Assembly: GCA_964567745.1 (NCBI GenBank)
Contig: CAZMNY010000014.1
Span: forward strand, 96,427-160,426
Direction of reading: 5' to 3'
Origin: CAZMNY01 sp964567745
GTDB lineage: Bacteria; Planctomycetota; Planctomycetia; Pirellulales; Pirellulaceae
DNA length: 64,000 nucleotides
Shown piece after piece: positions 46,636 through 55,004 of the stretch. The notes below the pieces were generated by a model. It searched no databases, was not told the DNA's origin, and worked only from the letters and a program-made list of their open reading frames with translations. Made by a program: the position numbers and the translations under genes. Within the stretch, counting starts at the first letter, position 1; each line of letters starts with the position of its first letter.

Positions 46636-46944
46636 TCAATCAATCACTTCCAACACCTCCCATGAACGCGGGATAAAGTACTGAGTGCCGCCGCCTGGCA
46701 CAGGCGCCTTTGTGTCGTGAGCCCGAACGCCGCTAGATGTCGAACGCATCACCTCTACTCCTCGTTTCACACGATAGCGAACGAATTCCCGCGAGACGAG
46801 CGGCTGCGGTCCCTGCGCGCCCTTCGGCAATCTCGGTTTCGTCACGTAGTCGACGCCAACGCGATCCAAAAACGTGCCCGGTTTGGTATAGAAGTATCCA
46901 AACTGAGATGCTTTTCCAGGAGCCCGATAGGCCACGATCTCTGT
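46636..46944 (-). pseudogene. TNT-type NAD+ glycohydrolase toxin domain, N-terminus lost
   Basis: The 100 residues read GYFYTKPGTFLDRVGVDYVT, then RLPKGAQGPQPLVSREFVRY and finally PGGGTQYFIPRSWEVLEVID. This order matches TNT (tuberculosis necrotizing toxin) domains: the Gly-Thr-x-Leu-Asp-Arg block, an Arg-Leu-Pro block and a C-terminal Gly-Gly-x-Gln-Tyr-x-x-Pro. TNT enzymes destroy NAD+. The upstream end is cut exactly at the terminal repeat of the IS21-like element, and no coding continuation is found on the far side. The long delivery part of the toxin protein is therefore gone and expression is doubtful. Confidence 0.65.
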
Positions 46945-47325
46945 TGTCAGGGGGCGCTTAAAACCAGCCACTGAGCGGCGCGTGAAAATCGGCCACTGAA
47001 GGAGCGATTTGCTTTGAGAGTTTCAAGCACGATGGGTGCTTGGAGGTACTCAGTATGGCAAATCGACTTTCAATGGCTAAAGTCAATTCAATTCAGACGT
47101 TGCATCAATCAGGGCACTCGAACCGCGAAATCGCTCGGCTGTTGGGGATCGATCGCGGGACCGTCGGGAAGTATGTTCGCGAACTTGAAAACCAGCCAAA
47201 CGCGCCCACCGGCTCTGGCGTCAAAACAACCGATCTGAAACAATCCAAATCCGTTAACTAACAACCAACCCCCTGGCCGACTTTAACGCGCCCACAACTG
47301 GCCGAAGTTAACGCGCCCCCTGACA
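46945..47325 (+). mobile_element. 381-bp IS21-like mini-element with 13-bp perfect terminal repeats
   Basis: TGTCAGGGGGCGC at 46945-46957 is perfectly inverted at 47313-47325. Subterminal short repeats occur on both sides (ACCAGCCACTGA and ATCGGCCACTGA at left; GGCCGA with ACGCGCC at right), as in IS21 ends. It keeps only the first part of istA. No target duplication is evident. Confidence 0.8.
47055..47261 (+). pseudogene. istA: IstA N-terminal HTH fragment
   Basis: A 68-residue frame with an excellent ribosome site (GGAGGT seven bases upstream). It encodes the IS21 IstA helix-turn-helix (RLSMAKVNSIQTLHQSGHSN, REIARLLGIDRGTVGKYVRE), then a short tail and a stop. The DDE catalytic domain and istB are missing. 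It might still be made as a small DNA-binding protein. Confidence 0.75.
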
Positions 47326-47339
47326 CCCAGAACAATTCA

Positions 47340-49097
47340 ATGAAGATCTTTGACCCAACTAGCCCATTACTCAAATGCGTTGCAGTAGCGCAGGGTGGTT
47401 GTGACACAACAACCAGAGGTGGTGGCGAAGAAACTATGTTCCTCTCGTTCCTTCCAGATTTGAAACATGGCCTTCTTGTTTATGACTCGGATAGCCAGAC
47501 TTGGGACCAATCTGAAGGGAATATAAGCGAAGCAAATATCGGCATTGATATTTCAAGCTCGGGCGAGTGCATTCTTCGGGAAGGTGATGACGATGGGGTA
47601 TTCATCGAGACTTCATTGGAGGGAGGAGATGAGTTCAATGAATTGCTTGCGTTTTTCGTGTCAACGAAGGCTGATTCAATTCAAGAAAAGAAACTGGTGT
47701 CCAAAAAACTTGGCAACTTAGTGGAGCAAGTTTTTCTTGTGCTACCCGAGTCGTCGACTTCGTTCCAGGACACCATGCTGATTCCACTCAAGGGCCTTAA
47801 TCTTGCGAATGTTCATTCAGAGTTAGCTGAAACGGTAGAAGCGTGGATGTCAAATGACTGGTCAGAGATTGATAGGCTGAACTACCCGGAAATTTTCGAT
47901 TTGAAGAGCCTCTTTTCAAACTCGGTGAAACTTCAACATGGTGATTTGGTTATCACTGGACGAGGACAGATTGCGTTTGGAGGAATGCTCAACCAAGAAG
48001 CGGATAGCACGTTTGGATTTGATCCTAGGTTAGTTCTCCGACCGAATCAAAGTGCCTCATTGATGTGGTTGTTCGACTACTTCAAACACGCCTTAGAAGC
48101 AGATGGGCTTATTCAGAGAATATGCTTGGGATGGAAGTACCTCCCCAAGGGGCTGCAAAACATCGCAATCGAAACTCCTTCAACAAAGGCCGCACAAATT
48201 GCAGACACGATTGAACGCAGGGCAGCTAGGCGAGGCTATCTCAGTTACTTGAAAAATGCTATGAATGTCCGCGAACCTTTTGTTCAAATTTCGAGCGTGT
48301 ATCGCAAACGCACTGAAGCCGCAAAGTGCCTACATGGAGAATTGCTAGACGAGATCACAGCTATTAGAAGCCCGCTTCCTTTCTTCTTGGAATATCCATA
48401 CCGAAACTACTTTCGCGAAGATGATCACATCCGAAAGATTAAAGCCGGGCAACGACTTTTGAGCGTTTTGGCGAAGGTTCCGCTCTACTTTGTTGTTGAA
48501 GAACTACTTGGGCTTGGTCATGAAATGGGAAGTTCCCGACTTGAAAAACTTACGGACAAGCCTACATCTGATGGTTTTATGGTTGATATGCAGCGAGAGA
48601 TCGCCGTTTCCCTCAAAGGCGGTGGCGTTCTCAAGTGTTTCTCTAGCTTGCTCGATGTCATGGCTGACGAATCCGACTTGATGAAGATAGTGGCGGCTCG
48701 CAATCGGATGCACCATGAGCCTTTCGACGAAGGAGTATTTCTCGCAGCGCTGAACGAAAATGCGCCGATTCTCATGGACCGCTACCGCGCTGCAATGAAG
48801 GGGTGCCGAGTGCTTATTCCAAAGCATATTAGTGTTCGAGAGGAGGGCACGATATTGTCTGCTGAGGATATTTGTTCAAGGGACGCGACGTTCAAGTCTA
48901 TTGACATCTTAATTGAGATAGGTGTTGAGAATTTCCCTTCAGAAACCATCGTTGCTTACGGTTCAGATCCGGAGCAAGCTGTAGCCTTAAAAAGCCTGTT
49001 CGCAGCGAAGATGATCACAAGCCAATCTCGCGATTTGGGAGTGTTCGATCGCATGGAGAAAAACCATCCTGCATTTGTATTTCTCCGATCAGATTGA
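47340..49097 (+). CDS. large protein with C-terminal HEPN motif, possible abortive-infection factor
   Basis: A 585-residue cytoplasmic protein starting 14 bases after the IS21-like element, without a clear ribosome site. Residues 1-300 are mixed strands and helices with no motif I know. The C-terminal third is helical and contains RNRMHH at 454-459, which fits the HEPN ribonuclease motif RNxxxH, set at the start of a helix after LDVMADESDLMKIVAA as in HEPN domains. Base composition is clearly more AT-rich than neighbouring genes, a sign of separate origin. HEPN proteins are frequent RNA-cleaving effectors in phage defence. The placement beside other conflict-type genes supports this, but the fold is not proven. 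Confidence 0.6.
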   Translation: MKIFDPTSPLLKCVAVAQGGCDTTTRGGGEETMFLSFLPDLKHGLLVYDSDSQTWDQSEGNISEANIGIDISSSGECILREGDDDGVFIETSLEGGDEFNELLAFFVSTKADSIQEKKLVSKKLGNLVEQVFLVLPESSTSFQDTMLIPLKGLNLANVHSELAETVEAWMSNDWSEIDRLNYPEIFDLKSLFSNSVKLQHGDLVITGRGQIAFGGMLNQEADSTFGFDPRLVLRPNQSASLMWLFDYFKHALEADGLIQRICLGWKYLPKGLQNIAIETPSTKAAQIADTIERRAARRGYLSYLKNAMNVREPFVQISSVYRKRTEAAKCLHGELLDEITAIRSPLPFFLEYPYRNYFREDDHIRKIKAGQRLLSVLAKVPLYFVVEELLGLGHEMGSSRLEKLTDKPTSDGFMVDMQREIAVSLKGGGVLKCFSSLLDVMADESDLMKIVAARNRMHHEPFDEGVFLAALNENAPILMDRYRAAMKGCRVLIPKHISVREEGTILSAEDICSRDATFKSIDILIEIGVENFPSETIVAYGSDPEQAVALKSLFAAKMITSQSRDLGVFDRMEKNHPAFVFLRSD

Positions 49098-49220
49098 GTC
49101 GCCACTTTTTCCATGAGACATAACCGAATGTCGTGTTCTTTGAGCTGAGGAAAAAGGCGGCGTATCCTGCTGTTGGTTTAGCAATCATCAGCGGCCCAAC
49201 GCGGGCACTAGGAGTACGCC

Positions 49221-50514
49221 ATGAAGAAGACTACGACAGCGGCGCGTTCAAATCCAGAGGCTAGTGATCCGGAGGTCGTTGCGTTCCGCGCACAGTTCGA
49301 TGAACGCAGCCCTCTGGATGAAATCGTGCGATCCGGCGCGCAACAGATGCTTCAAGCGGCGATCGACGCGGAGGTCGCGGACTTCCTGGTCGAGCACGCT
49401 GGCCAGCGAGACGAGAACGGGAATCGGCTCGTGGTTCGCAACGGGTATCACCCAGAGCGAGAGTTGCTTACCGGCGCAGGGCGGCTTGAAGTGCGGCAGC
49501 CGCGTGTCCGTGACAATACTGGCGACAAAGACAAACGAGTCACGTTCTCGCCATCAGTTCTGCCGCCCTATTTGCGCCGCAGCAAGACGATCGATGACTT
49601 GATTCCGTGGCTTTACCTCAAAGGAATTTCGACAGGTGATTTCCAAGAGGCGTTGCAGTCGCTGCTAGGAGAAGACGCGAAAGGCATGAGCGCCAATGTT
49701 GTCGTTCGTCTCAAAGAAAAATGGGGGCGCGAGTACGACGAATGGAACCGCCGCGACCTTCAAGGGAAGGAATATGTCTATCTCTGGGCGGATGGCATTC
49801 ATGCCAATGTTCGCTTGGAAGATGAGGCAAATAAGCGGCAATGTATGCTCGTACTGATGGGAACGACCTCCGACGGCCGCAAAGAACTCGTGGCTGTTGT
49901 CGATGGATTTCGCGAGAGCAAGCAGAGCTGGTACGAGCTGCTCCTTGATCTCAAGCAACGCGGACTGACCGCTGCACCGAAGGTTGCGGTGGGCGACGGC
50001 GCGCTGGGCTTCTGGGCGGCGTTGCGTGAAGTGTTTGGCGAGACCTGCGAACAACGGTGTTGGTTCCACAAGACAGGCAATATCCTCAACCGAATGCCCA
50101 AGAGTATTCATGGGAAAGCGAAGTCGGACATTCATCAGATCTGGATGGCCGAAACGCGCGAGGAGGCCTACAAAGCGTTCGATCACTTTGTGGAGAAATA
50201 CGCAGCGAAGTACTCAGAAGCCTGCGAGTGCCTGAAGCAAGATCGCGACAGTACTGCTCGCGTTCTACGACTTCCCAGCCGAGCACTGGAAGCACTTGAG
50301 AACAACCAACCCAATCGAGTCGACGTTCGCAACGATTCGGCTCCGTCATCGCCGCACAAAAGGATGCGGAACCAGGCGGGCCAGCCTCACGATGATGTTC
50401 AAGTTAGCCAAATCCGCCGAGAAGAGATGGCGGCGACTAAACGGACACGAGCGAATCATCTCGCTTTTGGAAGGAAAGAAATTCGTCAACGGAGAGCTGC
50501 AGGACGCCGCCTAA
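49221..50514 (+). pseudogene. IS256-family transposase with a frameshift
   Basis: The first 340 residues are an IS256 (Mutator-type) transposase: FLVEHAGQRDENGNRLVVRN, YLRRSKTIDDLIPWLYLKGI, VYLWADGIHANVRLED with the first catalytic Asp, KVAVGDGALGFWAAL with the second Asp, and QRCWFHKTGNILNRMP. Near 50250 one extra base shifts the frame; the correct continuation (VLLAFYDFPAEHWKHLRTTN, PIESTFATIRLRHRRTKG with the catalytic Glu, ERIISLLEGKKFVNGELQ) is in the next frame and stops at 50514. The uncorrected frame runs on to 50816 as nonsense. The element is probably inactive. I could not define its terminal repeats. Confidence 0.88.
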
Positions 50515-50769
50515 CCGACGATCTCAAAACACGACTCTTGCGAATATCTCGTACACGCGTCGCAACGCGTTGTTCCAAACATCAAACATGCACATTCCGA
50601 AATCGACAAAGTAAGCAGCCATTTTCATTTTCGATCTGCCTATCAAGAAGTAGCGTACCTTCCTCACAACTGCTAATCGAGGCTACCAAGTTGACGCTAG
50701 TCCCGCAGGACAATCTCGCGCATTGCACCGTTGAGCGGCGCCGTGGATCTGCCAGAACTGCGGAAATGA
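50515..50769. other. right flank of the IS256-like element
   Basis: Non-coding in the corrected reading. It should hold the right end of the insertion sequence (CGACTCTTGCGAATATCTCG near 50529 looks like an IS256 subterminal stretch) and the start signals of the next HNH gene. Confidence 0.4.
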
Positions 50770-51315
50770 ATGGTCAAATTAGTTCGATGGCTAGATTGCA
50801 TCGGATTACTTGTTAACCCCTGGAAGCAAGATCTCGCAAAACGGAGAGTAGAATTGAAAGCCGAAAATCTCCAACGGAAACTACGAAAACTGCATGAGCA
50901 GCGAACGAAAAAGCGACTAGCCAAGAAAGGCAAGAAATCGGGACAAAGAAATGTTTCGGGTGGCGAGCGTCTTTCGATATTCAAAAAGACTGCCTACAAG
51001 TGCCACGTCTGCGGGACCAAACAACGAAAAGAAAACTTGGCTATCGATCATGTGCGGCCACATTCGCATGGTGGAAAAACAGCCGACAACAACTTGCTCG
51101 CAATCTGTGTGCAGTGCAATCGACTGCGTTGGGCGTACCTACCCGAAGAATTGCGCTGGGTCATGGATTTAGGCGTTTGGGCCAGAAGCGAGATTGAGAA
51201 GGCAAGGACGGCTGATGAAATCGCTAACGGCAAGAATCCGAATCTAGGTAATCGGATGGCAGAACGATTCGTGAAGCACCGTAATGCGAAAGCGGCGAGG
51301 CGAGAAAAGGGCTAG
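50770..51315 (+). CDS. HNH endonuclease
   Basis: A 181-residue protein. A very basic N-terminal helix (RKLRKLHEQRTKKRLAKKGK) precedes the HNH core: FKKTAYKCHVCGTKQRKENL, AIDHVRPHSHGGKTADNNLL with the catalytic DH and Asn, and AICVQCNRLRW with the second zinc pair. The C-terminal part (DLGVWARSEIEKARTADEIA) is helical. It lies upstream of the recombinase gene on the same strand, separated by about 350 bases containing two palindromes. Its role on the element is unknown. Confidence 0.8.
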   Translation: MVKLVRWLDCIGLLVNPWKQDLAKRRVELKAENLQRKLRKLHEQRTKKRLAKKGKKSGQRNVSGGERLSIFKKTAYKCHVCGTKQRKENLAIDHVRPHSHGGKTADNNLLAICVQCNRLRWAYLPEELRWVMDLGVWARSEIEKARTADEIANGKNPNLGNRMAERFVKHRNAKAARREKG

Positions 51316-51664
51316 TTATGCAAGCGAGGTTGAACATGGGAATCACGTTGGACGGAATGTGACACACTGTCACGGTTGTGACACTCTGTCAAATTCACAC
51401 GACGGCTGAATCAGGTGGCGGCTCAACTGTTCATCGGCGCGGCGGCTTTGACTCCGATTCTCTCACTCACACCGGATCAAGGATTGCGGGTATTCAGTTC
51501 CAGATTGTCTTGCGTTTAACGCTGGCAAAGAAATTGTTCAAAAATCCTCAAATAGGGCATCCACGCGAAATGGCATCACCCATACAATAAAACGAGCCGC
51601 CGAGGTGCTGAAACACCCGCGGCGACTCTAACCAAACGTATCCTTTGTAGTGCAAGGACACGCC
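51316..51664. other. 349-bp leader region of the recombinase gene
   Basis: Holds the paired palindromes and, at about 51597-51628, an imperfect hairpin (GCCGCCGAGGTG, loop CTGAAA, CACCCGCGGCG) just before the recombinase ribosome site. No convincing gene. Confidence 0.45.
51360..51391. promoter_or_regulatory. tandem palindromic operator-like sites upstream of the recombinase gene
   Basis: TGACACACTGTCA at 51360-51372 and TGACACTCTGTCA at 51379-51391. Both are TGACA-N3-TGTCA palindromes with centres 19 bases apart, about two helical turns. They lie about 275 bases before the recombinase start in a gap without genes. Confidence 0.5.
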
Positions 51665-53242
51665 ATGGCTAACGCCAATTCTAAACGCAACGGCACTAGC
51701 GTTGCAGCGGTTGCGTACTATCGAATGTCGACCAATCGGCAAGAGGCGTCGATTGCTGACCAGCGAGCCGCCGTCGAGCGGTTCGCCAAGGCGAACGGAT
51801 ACCACATACTGCGTGAGTATGTTGACGAAGGCATCAGCGGTGACAAGACAGAAAAACGCGTTGCATTCCAAGAGATGATTCGTCATGCCAACGGTGGCGA
51901 ATTCAAAGCAATTCTTTGCTGGGACCAAGCTCGATTCGGCCGATTTGATTCTGTCGAAGCTGGCTATTGGATTCATCCACTGCGTAAGGCTGGCGTATGC
52001 CTCGTGACGCTCGACGATGGAAGGGTTGATTGGTCCGACTTTACGAGCCGCATGATGTCAGCCATCAAGCAAGAGGGAAAGAACCAATACCTCATCGACC
52101 TATCAAAGGACGTTACGCGCGGAATGACGGCACTTGCAGTCCAAGGTAAATGGCCAGGAGGAAAGCCGCCAATCGGATACGTGGTTACGGACGGCGAATT
52201 GCATATTGGACCGCACGCGGATGTCGAGTTTGTCCGGTGGTTGTTCAAGTCATACAAGGCTGGAAAGTCACTTCGCGGAATTGCTAGTGAAATCGGTCAA
52301 CCGTCACCAAAGGGCACTCAATGGACCGCAACCGGCCTCTCAGGCGTCTTAAAGAATCCCGTCTATGTGGGCGACCTAGTTTGGAATCGTCGCTGTCCGT
52401 CCAAATACAAGCGACAAGGCCGACCAGAAAAGGAGAACGCTAGGGCCGATTGGATCGTCCACAAAAACAATCACGAAGCGATTATCGACCGCGACGAATT
52501 CAACGCTGTCCAAAGTCGATTCGCAAAGGGCAAGCGACAGACGACCCCACACAAGAACGGCGGGAAGTTCGTTCTCTCAGGGTTACTCGTTTGCGGCAAG
52601 TGCGGTCATCGACTCGCTGGCGATGGCGCGAATGGCGTTCAATCGTACACTTGCGGCGGCTATCGCGAGAAAGGGGCGGACTTCTGCGACAGAAACGACG
52701 TCAAGCAAGACGAAATGTTGAGCATCATCATGGACGAGCTGGAAGCAAAGTACTTCAACCGAGATACCATGCAGCGGCTTCGCGATGAATGCAGAAGGCA
52801 AGTCGACGAACGGACTATTCGCGACTCATCCGCCAGTGTGCGGAAACAAGTGGCAGACATCGACGCCAAACTGGTCAAGGTAAAACGACGACTAGTAGAA
52901 GTCGATGCGGACATGCTTGGCCACGTTCAAGAGCACATCCGCGAGTTGCAAGACCAGCGTGACGCATTGACTGCCACACTTCTGCAAGCCGGTAGGACGA
53001 AGCGAGAAAAGAGGCAGGACGCCGACGATGCGGTCGAGGCAGCCATGAGCCTGTTTACGCGACTACAAGATGCGGTCGCCAAAGCAGACCCTACGCTGAT
53101 TCGAGAATTCCTGCGCCAAGCTGTCGAAAAAATCAAAGTCACCACGAAGGCGGAACGCTGGACGGCCAAGCGATTCAAGCACAGAATCGACCACGGCATC
53201 ATCTATTTGAAAAGCAATAACTTGTCAGCAACGGACCGCTGA
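51665..53242 (+). CDS. large serine recombinase (integrase of the comM element)
   Basis: About 525 residues; AAGGA six bases before the ATG at 51665 sets the start. The resolvase-type catalytic domain begins VAAVAYYRMSTNRQEAS with nucleophile Ser 22, and continues with LCWDQARFGRFDSVEAG. The recombinase domain includes KWPGGKPPIGYVV and NPVYVGDLVWNRR. A zinc ribbon follows (LLVCGKCGHRLAGDG, SYTCGGYREKGADFC) and then a long coiled coil. It ends at the right junction; the last codon and the stop come from chromosomal comM sequence. In the excised circle the frame would read on through attP to end ...DHRSVQVIEFVRRTG, 13 residues longer. It should catalyse integration into comM and, with a directionality factor, excision. 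Confidence 0.93.
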   Translation: MANANSKRNGTSVAAVAYYRMSTNRQEASIADQRAAVERFAKANGYHILREYVDEGISGDKTEKRVAFQEMIRHANGGEFKAILCWDQARFGRFDSVEAGYWIHPLRKAGVCLVTLDDGRVDWSDFTSRMMSAIKQEGKNQYLIDLSKDVTRGMTALAVQGKWPGGKPPIGYVVTDGELHIGPHADVEFVRWLFKSYKAGKSLRGIASEIGQPSPKGTQWTATGLSGVLKNPVYVGDLVWNRRCPSKYKRQGRPEKENARADWIVHKNNHEAIIDRDEFNAVQSRFAKGKRQTTPHKNGGKFVLSGLLVCGKCGHRLAGDGANGVQSYTCGGYREKGADFCDRNDVKQDEMLSIIMDELEAKYFNRDTMQRLRDECRRQVDERTIRDSSASVRKQVADIDAKLVKVKRRLVEVDADMLGHVQEHIRELQDQRDALTATLLQAGRTKREKRQDADDAVEAAMSLFTRLQDAVAKADPTLIREFLRQAVEKIKVTTKAERWTAKRFKHRIDHGIIYLKSNNLSATDR

Positions 53243-54380
53243 TCTTGCTCATATAACGTTCGACCTGAATGTCCTTGCACTTACACTCCCGGCGCGGATC
53301 GTTCCGAAAACCACACGGACAAGGATTCAAGGCCGCGACCAACATGAAGTCAGCAGGAAACGTGGCGCTGCGCTGAGCTCGAGAGATCGTTACGACCCCG
53401 TCCTCGAGCGGCTGTCGCAGGACTTCCAATGTTCGTCGATTGAATTCAGCGAATTCGTCCAAAAATAGTATGCCGTTGTGCGAAAGCGAAATCTCTCCCG
53501 GCACGGGTACGCTCCCGCCTCCGACCAGTCCAGCGTCGCTGATGGTGTGATGAGGTGATCTGTAAGGTCGCTGTGCCATCAGCGGTTGGCCCGGGCGCAA
53601 GCGTCCCATTGCGCTGTAGATGCGAGTTGTCTCCAGCGACTCGCGGGGTTCAAGACGCGGCAGAATCGTCGGCACTCGTTTGGCGAGCATGGTTTTACCC
53701 GAACCCGGCGGGCCTAGCATGAGCAGATTATGCCCGCCGCTCGCCGAAATCGTAATCGCTCGTTTCACCATCTCTTGGCCTCGCACGTCGGCGAAGTCTT
53801 CTTCGTACTGTGAAAACTGTTGGTAGAGTTCGTCCCAGCGTGACGGAGTGGGATCGATGTCGACCATGCCCGAGAAGAAGGCGACGGCTTGAGCGAGTGA
53901 CTCGACCGGAATCACATCGATGTCTTCGACCACAGCGGCCTCAGCCGCGCTGGCTCGAGGTACTAGCAATCCGTCGAGTCCCTCTTGTTGCGATGCTGCA
54001 ATCGCCATCGACAGCGCGCCGCGGACTGGTCGCGTTCCGCCTTCGAGTGAAAGTTCGCCGACGACCGCGTAACGACTGAGCCGATCCGAGGCCATTTGTC
54101 CGCTGGCCGCCAGCATGCCAAGCGAGATCGGCAGGTCAAACGAAGCCGCTTGCTTGGGCAGCTCTGCTGGAGCGAGATTAATCACCACCCGATCGTGAGG
54201 CCTGACGTAGCCCGAATTCACAATCGCCCGAGCAACTCGATGAGTGCTCTCCTTCACGGCGGCTTCGGGCAATCCAACAAGAAGCGTTTTAGGTTGCAGC
54301 GAACGAGAAACATCCACCTCAACCTCAACCGGCTCCGCTTCAATCCCCAACAACGAATACGTCGACAGTTTGGAAAGCAT
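53199..54380 (-). pseudogene. comM: comM 5' fragment (Mg-chelatase-like AAA+ helicase)
   Basis: The first 380 or so residues of ComM. The start at 54380 is preceded by GAGGGA and begins MLSKLSTYSLLGIEAEPVEV, as in the family. The N-terminal Lon-like domain (LVGLPEAAVKESTHRVARAI) is followed by the AAA+ module: Walker A GPPGSGKT at 223-230, HNGILFLDEFAEF as Walker B, and ALNPCPCGFRNDPRRECKCK. Native sequence stops at SKISGPLL at the attR core; eight element-encoded residues (TSYCFSNR) and a stop follow. The truncated product lacks the sensor 2/C-terminal domain found at 30955-31354, so it is probably non-functional. Confidence 0.93.
53205..53265. other. attR: right junction of the integrated element
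   Basis: Core AGCAACGGACC at 53227-53237; the element arm ATAACTTGT lies at 53217-53225 and comM sequence follows to the right. The presumed crossover dinucleotide CC is at 53236-53237. Confidence 0.85.
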
Positions 54381-54737
54381 CCATTCCCTCTCTTGTCCTA
54401 CTCGGCATCGAATCCGTCTCGACAACTCAAGGGATTGTTAGCACCGTGAATGCTCAAGGCCAATGATTGCCTCTAATCGACGTCAAAGTGACAACGTGCT
54501 GACAGCGGACACTTGAGAAAAAGACGCCGTTGAATTTGCGTTTGGTCCAGTTCGCACACGTGTGCGAATAAGAGCATTCTGTCCTGGGGCATACGGCGAA
54601 TGCGGCGGCAATTCACTCGCTCGTCCGTTGGCACCAAATTTGCGATTCCTGTGCCAGGATCGAAGCGATGCGTACCAATTCCTGCCATCGTCTTGATGAA
54701 CCGATTGCCATTCGACTTAATTCACCGGAAGTATCCA
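54381..54737. other. intergenic region, 357 bp, no gene seen
   Basis: Upstream of comM. No convincing coding sequence or hairpin. Confidence 0.4.
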
Positions 54738-55004
54738 ATGTCCGTTCGGTCGAACAGTCCTTTCGCGGTTCTTCTTCCGTTGCTGATGACGACTCTCCAC
54801 GGCAGCTTGGCGCTTGCGGCAGAGAAACCGACGGACGCCCACCTCCACGCCTACAAGGTCTGGCACCACGCGACCGACCTGAAGGGCACCGCCGCAGACG
54901 CCGGCGGCACCAACAAGTTGCTGCAGGCGCGTACGGGTTACTTTCCGGATTTCTTGACAAGCAATCCGGCCGCGTCCGCGAAGCGCTTACCCAGAATCTT
55001 GTAG
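54738..55004 (+). CDS. short secreted hypothetical protein, possibly truncated
   Basis: From the ATG at 54738 an 88-residue frame starts with a good signal peptide (MSVRSNSPFAVLLPLLMTTL, cleavage near LALAAEK), followed by about 35 residues (DAHLHAYKVWHHATDLKGTA) and a tail that runs antisense through the esterase remnant at 54938. The tail is therefore unlikely to be ancestral. It looks like the start of a secreted protein fused by rearrangement to unrelated DNA. Function unknown. Confidence 0.35.
   Translation: MSVRSNSPFAVLLPLLMTTLHGSLALAAEKPTDAHLHAYKVWHHATDLKGTAADAGGTNKLLQARTGYFPDFLTSNPAASAKRLPRIL

Larger units (their letters stand above)
31355..53237. mobile_element. 21.9-kb integrative element inserted in comM by a large serine recombinase
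   Basis: The boundaries are set by the split comM gene and by the shared core AGCAACGGNCC at both junctions (31346-31356 and 53227-53237), giving 21,881 bp. The large serine recombinase ends at the right junction, as in many serine-integrase elements. The interior has cargo unrelated to the flanking chromosome: HNH proteins, nuclease, a four-gene GTPase operon, polymerase-like protein, resolvase, HEPN protein and insertion-sequence relics. I see no relaxase, coupling protein, capsid, terminase or conjugation genes. It is therefore a mobilisable or recombinase-only genomic island, or a decayed phage or ICE. Confidence 0.9.

Noticed and set aside
31355..53237. idea that the element is a prophage or a conjugative element
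   Set aside because: No terminase, portal, capsid, tail, lysin, relaxase or type IV secretion gene could be recognised in the interval.
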